NCBI GenBank assembly: GCA_017794825.1
Contig: CP051237.1
Location: forward strand, 248,001-312,000
DNA from: Pararhizobium sp.
GTDB lineage: Bacteria; Pseudomonadota; Alphaproteobacteria; Rhizobiales; Rhizobiaceae
Length of the DNA stretch: 64,000 nt
Reading direction: 5' to 3'
In this document: positions 46,514 through 54,776 of the stretch, piece by piece
Layout: the number at the start of each line of letters is the position of its first letter
How positions within the stretch are numbered: position 1 is the first letter of the stretch
The notes under the pieces: model-generated
Told to the model about the DNA's origin: nothing
Seen by the model: the letters and a program-made list of their open reading frames with translations, nothing else
Database searches by the model: none
Translations under genes and position numbers: made by a program

Positions 46514-47257
46514 CTATTTCGTAAAATTGCTAATTTGATCATTTAATTCTTTTTGAGCCGCCAAGAAATATATTGTTAAAAGAATTATCTTTACATCTGC
46601 TTTCTCCTTTTTGCTGCATGAATCTAGAAATCCAATATTCTTGAACATATTGAATCTTACTTTATTTTCTTTTCCGTCATTTTTTTCAATAATCACGTCG
46701 GGTTCAAACTGTTCACTAGCGGCATTGACAATCCCCAAATCCACAGCGTGTAAGTAGTCTTCTTTGTCTATTGTCCCTCTATCTAGTTTAAGTTTGATGT
46801 AGGTGGTTTTATATGCCTTCCATCTGTTTGGTCCATACTTTCTGGCTCTTTCAATAAACTCGACTATGTCGCTATCTTTAAACCGAAATTCCAAACCTTG
46901 ACGAGCAGCGTCCTCATTAGAATCCTTTGTTAACTGCGAGATAAACTCTTCCTCCGACTGCATCTCCTCGGCCGTGAGGTTGGCTTCCACCCTGTCGAGG
47001 ATTTTGGAACGAATAATTTCAGGGTCGAATGACGTCTCGGCTATTCGCTCTATCGGCTCCCTCAATTCCGGTCGTTGGAAGGGTTCGAGTTGAAGCAACC
47101 GATCCATAATATCGGATTTGAGCAGCGGGAATACGGTCTCCGTTCCTACTACCGTCAGGTATTCATCTGCTGCCGCTCTGGCAGAGGTGTCCTGCACGGA
47201 TGTGGGAAGAGAAAAAACACATACAAAAATCAAGAAAGCAGCAATGCGTTGAACCAT
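46514..47257 (-). CDS. Secreted hypothetical protein, diverged copy of the 47.7-48.6 kb gene
   Basis: A 247-residue protein with signal peptide (MVQRIAAFLIFVCVFSLPTS). Its first ~95 residues are nearly the same as the protein at 47713-48564 (shared ELREPIERIA and LQLEPFQRP), but after LTAEEM the sequence is unrelated and lacks the FY...GQK core of the DUF2059-like domain seen in its neighbour. The C-terminal 150 residues are Lys/Glu/Asn rich and AT-rich in codon use. It looks like a duplicate whose 3' part was replaced or degenerated. Function unknown. Confidence 0.65.
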   Translation of the reverse strand: MVQRIAAFLIFVCVFSLPTSVQDTSARAAADEYLTVVGTETVFPLLKSDIMDRLLQLEPFQRPELREPIERIAETSFDPEIIRSKILDRVEANLTAEEMQSEEEFISQLTKDSNEDAARQGLEFRFKDSDIVEFIERARKYGPNRWKAYKTTYIKLKLDRGTIDKEDYLHAVDLGIVNAASEQFEPDVIIEKNDGKENKVRFNMFKNIGFLDSCSKKEKADVKIILLTIYFLAAQKELNDQISNFTK

Positions 47258-47311
47258 GATTATTGATGTCCTCGATCATCTGATTTGACGGCATCCTACT
47301 CGCGAACTTAA
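46957..47311 (-). repeat. Duplicated segment, copy 1
   Basis: This stretch and 48263-48618 are close copies, covering the 5' ~290 bp of each secreted-protein gene plus about 50 bp of upstream DNA. Homology stops at about the same codon in both genes. It records a tandem duplication that included the promoter. Confidence 0.75.
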
Positions 47312-47418
47312 ATGTCTGTAGTGGCTCCGCATAACGGCCGAACCGGACGGGACCGGCTTCGTCACGCTCTTCCTGGAAGCGGTGTGACGGACTTACAAGT
47401 GGCCGACAAACGGCTTCG

Positions 47419-47703
47419 TCAATCAGGCTTTTGCGAGCGTCTCAAACGCACTTCTTCGATTACAATCTTCTTCACGTAGTAGACGATCAAGCCGATGAAC
47501 GATCCTGCCATAGTGAGCATCATGGAGAACGTGAAAAACAGAACATAGTCTCGTTCGAGTATATCGAGAAACTGAAGTAGTGCTGTCGTAACAATTCCGA
47601 CGGCTCCCACCATGATCACGACGTGCCACCATCGCCTGGACAATAGAGCCACCAGGATCCACAGGATCCCCGGTACTGATATTTCTATGTTGGAGATTTC
47701 CAT
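47419..47703 (-). CDS. Small membrane protein of unknown function
   Basis: A 94-residue protein with three hydrophobic segments (ISVPGILWILVALLS, VVIMVGAVGIVTTALL, FFTFSMMLTMAGSFIGLIVYYV) and a basic tail. ATG at 47703 is only 9 bp after the stop of the upstream secreted-protein gene, implying one transcript. No family recognised. It lies between the two duplicated genes and is not itself duplicated. Confidence 0.65.
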   Translation of the reverse strand: MEISNIEISVPGILWILVALLSRRWWHVVIMVGAVGIVTTALLQFLDILERDYVLFFTFSMMLTMAGSFIGLIVYYVKKIVIEEVRLRRSQKPD

Positions 47704-47712
47704 AGCGTTTCG

Positions 47713-48564
47713 TCACTTGCAGTCGCCGTCGCAGTCCTTTGGATCGACGTCTGTTTGCCTGTACACCTCCGTCAAGAACTCCTCCAACTGCGCGTTCATA
47801 ACACTAATGAGCGCGTCTTCTACTACAGCAGAAACTTTTCGGTTTGCAGGATTGCTCAGGGTGTCTGTATGTTTTCTGATATCCTCGGTTGATGCTGACC
47901 TAAGACCGAACAGATATGCTGCTTGCTGACGGTTCAGAAGGTTCTTTCGGTCTTCAATGAACGTTTGATCGACCTTTGCCTCGATTTCACTCAGCGGGAG
48001 TCTTTGTTCGGGAGGAATGCTTCTTAACCGAACCCCAATTATCGTGAGAGCTACAGACTTTCCTATCTTTTCGGGTAGTTCGAGTGCATCTGTACTGACT
48101 ATAAAATCCAGAACAGCATCGTTCCTCTCGGCATCATTTTCATAATCCGCTAGGATCTGCTCCCAGTTGTGAAACAGATATTCCTGATTTTCCGATTTTC
48201 CGGCTGCATTTTCTATAGCAACCATCTTCTGACCGAACTCGGTATTGTAGTAATCGATCAATGGCTGCATCTCTTCGGCAGCGAGTTTGGTCTCCATCCT
48301 GTCAAGTATTGCTGAACGGATTACTTGAGGGTCGAACGCCGCATCGGCAATTCGCTCTATCGGTTCCCTCAATTCCGGTCGTTGGAAGGGTTCGAGTTGC
48401 AGTAGTGGATTTACAACGTAAGATTTGATTTCCGGGAATAGGGTCTCTGTGCCTACTACCTTGAGGTATTCGTCTGCCACCGCTCTGGCAGAGGTGTCCT
48501 GCGCGGATGTGGGAAGAGAAAAAACACATACGACGATCAGTAAAGCAGCAATGCGTTGTAACAT
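47713..48564 (-). CDS. Secreted DUF2059-like hypothetical protein
   Basis: A 283-residue exported protein (signal peptide MLQRIAALLIVVCVFSLPTS, cleavage near SAQ). The segment LAAEEMQPLIDYYNTEFGQK resembles the DUF2059 core, in which an acidic helix is followed by FYxSPxGxK. Two cysteines occur near the C-terminus (KDCDGDCK). It is AT-richer than the housekeeping genes around it. It is the better preserved member of the duplicated pair. Function unknown. Confidence 0.7.
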   Translation of the reverse strand: MLQRIAALLIVVCVFSLPTSAQDTSARAVADEYLKVVGTETLFPEIKSYVVNPLLQLEPFQRPELREPIERIADAAFDPQVIRSAILDRMETKLAAEEMQPLIDYYNTEFGQKMVAIENAAGKSENQEYLFHNWEQILADYENDAERNDAVLDFIVSTDALELPEKIGKSVALTIIGVRLRSIPPEQRLPLSEIEAKVDQTFIEDRKNLLNRQQAAYLFGLRSASTEDIRKHTDTLSNPANRKVSAVVEDALISVMNAQLEEFLTEVYRQTDVDPKDCDGDCK

Positions 48565-48618
48565 GATTATTGATGTCCTCGGTCAATTGATCTGATGGCA
48601 ATCCTACTCTCCAATTTA
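48263..48618 (-). repeat. Duplicated segment, copy 2
   Basis: Partner of 46957-47311. Both contain the start region of a secreted-protein gene and its immediate upstream DNA, in the same orientation. Confidence 0.75.
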
Positions 48619-48822
48619 ACGATCCAACTTTTTTCTACAACCGAGAGAATACTTTGGCAGATCACATCTGGATGCAAATCCGTGAGGTTTTTGCTGGCCG
48701 TCTGACCGGTCTCAACGTCACGATTGGCGCGAAGACCGTTATTCCCGATCTGGCCTCCTTCATGACACGTAGTGCGCGTATGGACATCCCGGTCTTGAAA
48801 TCTCGAATGCCAATCTTCCCAC

Positions 48823-48867
48823 GCGCCGCAGACGCGGCGCCGACTGGATTCCGGCTCAAGGCCGGAA
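48823..48867. repeat. Double-palindrome intergenic repeat element
   Basis: Two adjacent perfect inverted repeats: GCGCCGC (48823-48829) with GCGGCGC (48834-48840), then TTCCGGC (48849-48855) with GCCGGAA (48861-48867). The second half, GGATTCCGGCTCAAGGCCGG, has the look of the dispersed FPRKRESS-type palindromes common between genes in Proteobacteria. It could act as a terminator for either strand. Confidence 0.6.
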
Positions 48868-49086
48868 TGAGGAGTGGGAGAGGTTTGGTTGCTACAACAC
48901 CTTCGGTACTTTGAGACGCGTTGAGCTTCTGACCGCACGCACTTTGATATAGTCTGACGGTGACCAGCCCCGGAAGACGGCCGGGGACCTCGGGTTGAAT
49001 GACCTGTCGCCGGAATGGGAAAGCAAGCCGGCTGATCAAACCGCCGAAAGCGGTAATTTCGGCCGATTGCCCTTCCCCACACCTAA

Positions 49087-49124
49087 TGTCGTCAATATCC
49101 GTAGCTAACAGCTGATTTGTCCGG
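49087..49124 (+). repeat. Right copy of imperfect 38-bp direct repeat bounding the insert
   Basis: Matches 45202-45239 at 33 of 38 positions in the same orientation. It lies 52 bp upstream of the acyl-CoA ligase start. See the left copy. Confidence 0.6.
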
Positions 49125-49176
49125 TAATACGGTAGGCGCATAATTGCCGATCCTCGATAGTCGGATTCAAATCAGA

Positions 49177-50706
49177 ATGGCCAAAATTGATAATTTGTTT
49201 CTTTCCAGCGCTCTTGCAACCGGCGATCGTCCGGCGCTTCTGGCACCGGACAGACCCGCCTGCTCCCATGCAGAGTTGCGGCGTACCGTCAAAGCTGTCG
49301 CCGATCAGCTGGCGGGCTTTGGCGTCGGTCGCGGCGACGCCGTGGCGATCATCATGCCCAACGGGCCGGAGCTCGTCGCAATCCTGCTTGCAACCATGTC
49401 CGTGGCGTCGGCCGCGCCGCTCAACCCCGCCTATACGGAACCGGAACTGCGTTTCTATCTCGAGGATCTGAACGCGAAGCTGCTGATCTGCCCGGCGACC
49501 GGGTTTGAAGCCGCGCGGTTCGTCGCTTCGTCGCTTGAAATTCCGGTCATGACGGTGGATTTCGATGTCGCTTCGGCCTGCGGCGTCGTGTCGATGACCG
49601 CGCCGGCGCATGCGGCGACAGCAACAGAAAATGCGGCGCATAACGAAGCGGACGACGTCATTCTGCTGCTGCACACATCCGGGACCACGGCGAAGCCGAA
49701 ACTTGTCGGCCTGTCGCGCAGCAACATCGAGGCGTCGATGGCCAATATCCGGTCGGGCCTCGATCTCGGTCCGGACGATACGGGCCTCTGCATCATGCCG
49801 CTGTTTCATATTCACGGCATTGTCGCGACCGTGCTCGCGCCGCTGAGCGCAGGCGGATCGATCGTCTGCACGCCCGGTTTCAACGCTCTTCAGTTTTTCC
49901 GCTGGGCCGACGCTTTCAGGCCAAGCTGGTATTCGGCGGTGCCGTCCATGCACCAGGCGATCGCGGCGCGCGCATCGCGCAACACGGAGATCGTGGAACG
50001 CCTGCAGCTGCGGTTCGTTCGCTGCTCCTCCGCCGCCATGCCGATCGTGACGCTGGAAGCGCTGGAACAGATTTTCCGCTGTCCGGTCATCGAAGCCTAC
50101 GGCATGACGGAAGCCGCCCACCAGATCACCAGCAACCGGCTGCCGCCCGGCGCCCGGAAACCGGGCAGCGTCGGATGGCCGGCGAACGCCCGCGTCGCCA
50201 TCATGGATGACGCGGGGCGCCTACTCGCCGCCGGCGAGACCGGAGAGATCGTCATTGCGGGCGAGAACATCCACGCCGGATATATCGATGCGCCGGAAGC
50301 CAACAGAACGGCATTCGCCGATGGCTGGTTCCGCACCGGCGACCAGGGGCGTCTCGACGAGGACGGCTGCCTGACGATCACCGGCCGCCTCAAGGAAATC
50401 ATCAATCGCGGCGGCGAGAAGATCGCGCCTCTCGAACTCGACAATATCCTGCTGCGACATCCCGACATCGTCGAGGCGATCGCCTTTGCAACGCCGCATG
50501 ATCGACTGGGCGAGGATATCGCCGCGGCGATCGTTCGCCTGGAAAATTCCCGGCTCGGCGAAAACGAGGTGCGCGACTATCTGGCCGACAAGGTCGCCGC
50601 CTTCAAGATTCCGGGAACCATCCTGTTCGTGGATGAAATTCCGAAAGGCGCGACCGGAAAAATTCAGCGCCTGAACCTTGCGAAGCAGATGGGGCTGAGC
50701 GAATAG
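49177..50706 (+). CDS. Acyl-CoA synthetase, oxalyl-CoA synthetase (Pcs60/AAE3)-like
   Basis: AMP-forming acid-CoA ligase of 509 residues. Adenylation motifs: LLLHTSGTTAKPK at 164-175, EAYGMTEAAHQITSN, WFRTGDQGRLDEDG and the C-terminal lysine in KGATGKIQR (K495). The block PLFHIHGI, then WYSAVPSMHQ and LRFVRCSSAAMP closely follows the Pcs60/AAE3 branch that activates oxalate. Still, oxalate is only the best guess; some members take other short acids. ATG 49177 has a weak ribosome site. The MurF-like ligase gene follows 207 bp later in the same direction. Confidence 0.88.
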   Translation: MAKIDNLFLSSALATGDRPALLAPDRPACSHAELRRTVKAVADQLAGFGVGRGDAVAIIMPNGPELVAILLATMSVASAAPLNPAYTEPELRFYLEDLNAKLLICPATGFEAARFVASSLEIPVMTVDFDVASACGVVSMTAPAHAATATENAAHNEADDVILLLHTSGTTAKPKLVGLSRSNIEASMANIRSGLDLGPDDTGLCIMPLFHIHGIVATVLAPLSAGGSIVCTPGFNALQFFRWADAFRPSWYSAVPSMHQAIAARASRNTEIVERLQLRFVRCSSAAMPIVTLEALEQIFRCPVIEAYGMTEAAHQITSNRLPPGARKPGSVGWPANARVAIMDDAGRLLAAGETGEIVIAGENIHAGYIDAPEANRTAFADGWFRTGDQGRLDEDGCLTITGRLKEIINRGGEKIAPLELDNILLRHPDIVEAIAFATPHDRLGEDIAAAIVRLENSRLGENEVRDYLADKVAAFKIPGTILFVDEIPKGATGKIQRLNLAKQMGLSE

Positions 50707-50913
50707 CAGTATCGCAGCGTCGATCAGCGCCACGCTCAATTAATCCGATCGTTACTTCCGTCTGTTGCTGGTTGTTCGATAGCAACACACACCATTTATT
50801 CGGGCAGTTTCTCCGGATTCTATTGCTATTTGCCGCACCGGCCAGTAACCGAAACCTCTCTGCAAGACAAAGCGGCTTGTATACCAAGATCGGGAGGGTT
50901 CAGGATCCAGGCG

Positions 50914-52215
50914 ATGGCTCGCAAATTGGTGGAATCGGTGAAAAATGCTGTCGGCGGCAAGAACAGCCCCGTGCGCAAGACCATCCGTTATGTCCGCAAG
51001 GACTGGCGCCGCACCGTCGGCAAGATCCGCAGACGCCACATCCACTATGACGCCGTTGTCGGCATTACCGGAAGCGCAGGAAAGTCGACCACGGCGCGCC
51101 TCGTCGGCGCGATCCTGCAGACGCAGGCGCCCACGCGAACCGCTTTCGGGGTGAACACCTATCTCGGCATCGTCAAGCGCTTCACCAAGGCCCGTCGCGG
51201 AGAGAAATACTGGGTGCAGGAGCTGAGCGGTCATGAACGAACCGATCTTCTGAAGCAGATCCGGTTTGTGAGACCGACGATCGGCATCGTGACCACCATC
51301 GGCCTGGATCACATCTCGACCCATCGCAACCAGGACGAGATCGCCGACGTCAAGGCGCAGCTCGTCGAATGGCTCGATCCGGACCACATCGCCATTCTGA
51401 ATGCCGACGACGAACGGGTCATCGCCATGGCGACGCGAACCAAAGCCCGTGTCCTGACCTACGGGACGTCGGAATCCGCGGACATACGTATGGTGTCCGC
51501 GCAAAGCGGGTTGCCGCGTCGACTGAGCCTGACGGTGAAGGTCGGCGAACAGACGATCGACATCCAGACACAGTTTCCCGGGGAACGCTGGATCACCTGC
51601 ATCCTGGCGGCCATCGCCTGCGGCCACGCCATGGGCGTTGCGCTTGAAGACTGCGCCAAGGCGATCGCTGGCGTAGAGCCGGAGATATACAAGGACTCCG
51701 TTCACGAGAAGAACGGCGTGACCGTCGTCCTCGACACGTTCAAGGCTCCGAACTGGAGCATTCCGACAAGCATGGAAATCGTGAAGGCTGCGGCGTCGCC
51801 GCACAAGATCGCCGTGATCGGCACGATATCCGACTACCAGGGGACGGCGCGGACGCGGTATCGCAGGGCCGCGGAAGCCGCGCTGGACGCCGCCGACGAG
51901 GTGGTGTTCTACGGACCCCAGAGCGAGAGAATACGCCGCCTGGTGCCGAAGCATCCGGGTCGCCTTTTCGCCATCGCCGAATTCGAGGATTTGCGCAGCC
52001 ATCTCGAGAGCCGCCTCAGGCGCGGATCGCTGCTTTACATGAAAGCCTCCGGCGCCGACCACCTGGAGCGCATATGGCACGCCTTCGACAGCCCGATCTC
52101 GTGCGGACTGACCAAGTGCAAGCAGCTTTACACCTGCATTGACTGCAAACGCCTGCGCGCGAAGCGAAAGCCGGCGACGATAACGCTCGAAGCGCCGCAA
52201 GCGCGGGCGATGTAG
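50914..52215 (+). CDS. Mur-ligase-like (MurF/cyanophycin-type) ligase with C-terminal cysteine cluster
   Basis: ATP-dependent amide ligase of 433 residues. The central-domain P-loop is GITGSAGKSTTARL (GSAGKST at 53-59), then VQELSGHERTDLL and TIGLDHISTH, the Mur glutamate/histidine region, and ILNADDERV. Domain 3 holds VVLDTFKAPNWSIPTSM and GTISDYQG. The MurF/MurE-type N-terminal UDP-binding domain is absent and replaced by a basic stretch of about 45 residues. The tail has C397-x4-C402-x5-C408-x2-C411, which could bind zinc or an iron-sulphur cluster. It is not cell-wall MurF; the substrate is unknown. Confidence 0.85.
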   Translation: MARKLVESVKNAVGGKNSPVRKTIRYVRKDWRRTVGKIRRRHIHYDAVVGITGSAGKSTTARLVGAILQTQAPTRTAFGVNTYLGIVKRFTKARRGEKYWVQELSGHERTDLLKQIRFVRPTIGIVTTIGLDHISTHRNQDEIADVKAQLVEWLDPDHIAILNADDERVIAMATRTKARVLTYGTSESADIRMVSAQSGLPRRLSLTVKVGEQTIDIQTQFPGERWITCILAAIACGHAMGVALEDCAKAIAGVEPEIYKDSVHEKNGVTVVLDTFKAPNWSIPTSMEIVKAAASPHKIAVIGTISDYQGTARTRYRRAAEAALDAADEVVFYGPQSERIRRLVPKHPGRLFAIAEFEDLRSHLESRLRRGSLLYMKASGADHLERIWHAFDSPISCGLTKCKQLYTCIDCKRLRAKRKPATITLEAPQARAM

Positions 52216-52236
52216 CGGTGGTTCAGCTCGTCTTCT

Positions 52237-52878
52237 TCACCTGCACGCGCTGATCTCGCCCTGGCCCTCGAGGCAGGTCTTGACTGCCGGCAGCGCGCGC
52301 ACGCCGTCGTGGCAGCGTTTCACTGAGGGCGATGTCGACAGCAATGCGTCCACCGGCTGATGCCAGGTCACGAGCATGGTCATGAAGATGTCGACGATGG
52401 TGGGTTCGCCGCCGACGAAGTACGGGCCGTTTTTCGACAGGTGGCTTTCCACGAGCGCCCAGCGGTCCTTCAGATCGATAATCGCCTGCGCGTTGACCGA
52501 AGCCTTGAGCGCCGGGTCCTGCACGTAGCGCTCCGGATAGTAATACCGCTTGTAGGCTTCCTGGACGGACGTTGAGAGATACATCAGCCACCGCAGGAAT
52601 TGCGGACGATCCGGGTGATCGGGCGCCGGCGACAGGTTTGACTGGGGATGCAGGTCGGCGAGATAAAGGCAGATCGCCGCGGCCTCCGTCATGATCCTTC
52701 CGTCCGGCAGACGAAGGGCGGGCACCCTGCCCGCCGGATTGACCGCCAGATAATCCTGCGTGCGGTGCATGCCCTTAGCAATGTCCGTTTCGACGAGCTT
52801 GTAGGGCAGTCGCAGCGTCTCCAGCACGATGTGCGGGGCGAGGCAGGCCGTTCCCGAAGAATAGTAGAGTTCGTACAA
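52237..52878 (-). CDS. Glutathione S-transferase family protein
   Basis: GST of 213 residues with N-terminal thioredoxin fold (LYYSSGTACLAPHIVLETL, NPAGRVPALRLPDG) and helical C-terminal domain (GEPTIVDIFMTML). The serine/threonine-rich loop YSSGTACLAP resembles beta-class enzymes, where a cysteine assists. The start is TTG 52878 behind GAGGAAAG. It lies 13 bp after the IlvD-like gene as last member of the leftward operon, and its stop converges with the Mur-ligase-like gene at 22 bp. Confidence 0.9.
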   Translation of the reverse strand: MYELYYSSGTACLAPHIVLETLRLPYKLVETDIAKGMHRTQDYLAVNPAGRVPALRLPDGRIMTEAAAICLYLADLHPQSNLSPAPDHPDRPQFLRWLMYLSTSVQEAYKRYYYPERYVQDPALKASVNAQAIIDLKDRWALVESHLSKNGPYFVGGEPTIVDIFMTMLVTWHQPVDALLSTSPSVKRCHDGVRALPAVKTCLEGQGEISACR

Positions 52879-52891
52879 CGGCCTGCTTTCC

Positions 52892-54694
52892 TCAGTGATT
52901 GTCCCGCGGCACGCCCTTCGAGGCTATCTTCTGGTATTTGACGGCGGGTTTGAGAACCATGCCGTCAGAAAGCTGGTCGACGAAGGCGCGCTGCAGCTCC
53001 TGCCAGGGCGTCTGGGACTCCGGATACTTGTAGCCGCCCTCCGCCTCCAGCGCGGCGCGTCGCGCGGCGATCTCGGCGTCGTCCACGAGAATGTCCGCCT
53101 TGCCCTTTCGCAGATCGATGCGCACGCGGTCGCCGGTCTTCAGCAGCGCGAGATTGCCGCCGGCGGCGGCTTCCGGCGAGGCGTTGAGGATCGAGGGCGA
53201 GCCGGAGGTGCCCGACTGGCGGCCGTCGCCGATGCAGGGCAGCTCCGTTATGCCCTTCTTGATGAGATAGTCGGGCGCGCGCATGTTGACGACCTCCGCC
53301 GCGCCCGGATAGCCGATCGGCCCCGTGCCGCGAATGAAGAGCAGGCAGCGCTCGTCGATTGCGAGCGCCGGATCGTCGATCCGGTGATGGTAGTCTTCCG
53401 GCCCGTCGAAGACGATCGCCCTTCCCTCGAAGGCGTCCGGGTCCTGCGGGTCCGACAGGTAGCGCTTGCGGAAATCGTCCGAGATCACGCTGAGCTTCAT
53501 GATCGCGGAATCGAAGATGTTGCCGCGCATGACCTTGAAGCCGGCCTTTTTCGTGAGCGCCGTGTCGAAGTCGCGGATGACGTCGGCATTGGCGATCTTC
53601 GCCTCGCGGCAATTGTCGCCCATGGGCTTGCCGTTCGCGGTGACGGCGCCTTCGTTGATCAGGCCGTGCTTCATGAGTTCGGCGACGACGGCGCGCACGC
53701 CGCCGGCGCGGTGAAAATCCTCGCTGAGAAATTTTCCGGCCGGCTGCAGGTTGACGAGCAGCGGCACGTCGAGGCCGTGCGTCTCCCAGTCGGCGAGGTT
53801 CAGATCGACGCCGATGTGCCTGGCGATGGCGTTGATGTGGATGGGCGCGTTGGTGGAGCCGCCGATCGCCGAATTGACGACGATGACATTTTCGAAGGCC
53901 TCGCGCGTCATGATGTCGGAGGGTTTCAGATCCTCATGCACCATCTCGACGATGCGCTTGCCCGTGCGGTAGGCCATCTGGCCGCGCTCACGGTAGGGCG
54001 CGGGAATGGACGCGCAGCCGGGCAGCGACATGCCGAGCGCCTCGGCGAGCGAATTCATCGTCGAGGCCGTGCCCATCGTGTTGCAATAGCCGGCCGACGG
54101 CGCGGATTCGGCCACCATGCCGATGAACTGCTCGTCGTCGATGGTTCCCGCCGAAAGCAGCTTGCGCGCTTCCCAGACGATGGTGCCCGACCCGCAGCGG
54201 TCGCCGTTGAACCAGCCGTTGAGCATCGGTCCGCCCGACAGGACTATCGCCGGAATGTCGACGGTGGCGGCCGCCATCAGGCAGGCCGGCGTGGTCTTGT
54301 CGCAGCCCGTCGTCAGCACCACGCCGTCGATCGGATAGCCGTAGAGGAGTTCGACGAGCCCGAGATAGGCGAGGTTGCGGTCGAGCGAGGCGGTCGGGCG
54401 CTTGCCGGTCTCCTGGATCGGATGAACCGGAAATTCGATGGCGATGCCGCCGGCCTCGCGGATCCCCTCGCGCACGCGCTTGGCGAGCTCCAGATGCGGG
54501 CGGTTGCAGGGCGAAAGATCTGAGCCGGTCTGGGCGATGCCGATGATCGGCCTGCCGCTGCGCAGCTCTTCCGGCGTCAGCCCGAAATTGAGATAGCGCT
54601 CAAGGTAGATCGCCGTCATGCCCGGATTGTCCGGGTTGTCGAACCATTCCTGGGAACGCAGCCTTGCGCCGTTTTTGCTGGGTGTGTCCGTCAT
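52892..54694 (-). CDS. IlvD/Edd-family dehydratase, probable sugar-acid dehydratase
   Basis: Removes water from a dihydroxy acid using an iron-sulphur cluster and Mg2+. The 600 residues have cluster cysteines in [13 protein letters not shown] and [10 protein letters not shown] and the [15 protein letters not shown] motif near residue 500. The form resembles the pentonate dehydratases (arabinonate/xylonate) more than IlvD of branched-chain synthesis, and the ABC-transporter neighbourhood supports a catabolic role. ATG 54694. Substrate unproven. Confidence 0.9.
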   Translation of the reverse strand: MTDTPSKNGARLRSQEWFDNPDNPGMTAIYLERYLNFGLTPEELRSGRPIIGIAQTGSDLSPCNRPHLELAKRVREGIREAGGIAIEFPVHPIQETGKRPTASLDRNLAYLGLVELLYGYPIDGVVLTTGCDKTTPACLMAAATVDIPAIVLSGGPMLNGWFNGDRCGSGTIVWEARKLLSAGTIDDEQFIGMVAESAPSAGYCNTMGTASTMNSLAEALGMSLPGCASIPAPYRERGQMAYRTGKRIVEMVHEDLKPSDIMTREAFENVIVVNSAIGGSTNAPIHINAIARHIGVDLNLADWETHGLDVPLLVNLQPAGKFLSEDFHRAGGVRAVVAELMKHGLINEGAVTANGKPMGDNCREAKIANADVIRDFDTALTKKAGFKVMRGNIFDSAIMKLSVISDDFRKRYLSDPQDPDAFEGRAIVFDGPEDYHHRIDDPALAIDERCLLFIRGTGPIGYPGAAEVVNMRAPDYLIKKGITELPCIGDGRQSGTSGSPSILNASPEAAAGGNLALLKTGDRVRIDLRKGKADILVDDAEIAARRAALEAEGGYKYPESQTPWQELQRAFVDQLSDGMVLKPAVKYQKIASKGVPRDNH

Positions 54695-54776
54695 GAATCA
54701 ATGCCTGTGCGATATTGGGTGGACTTCCATAGCAGGCAACGTGCGTCCGGTCCATTTCCCGGGAGATCAATGGCGC

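Larger units (their letters stand above)
48565..49176. other. Intergenic region with palindromic element
   Basis: A 612-bp gap between the duplicated secreted-protein gene (leftward) and the acyl-CoA ligase gene (rightward). It contains the end of duplicate copy 2, a GC-rich double palindrome at 48823-48867 and the right 38-bp direct repeat at 49087-49124. Frames crossing it look like translated repeat DNA, and I see no convincing gene. Confidence 0.65.

Noticed and set aside
48662..49141. Minus-strand frame of 159 codons crossing the intergenic repeat.
   Set aside because: It translates the palindromic repeat (LLIPALSRNPVGAASAARG-like), a known kind of false gene; no ribosome site.
52895..54523. 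542-codon plus-strand frame.
   Set aside because: Antisense to the IlvD-like dehydratase, which carries all cluster motifs; the opposite frame is a GC-codon shadow.
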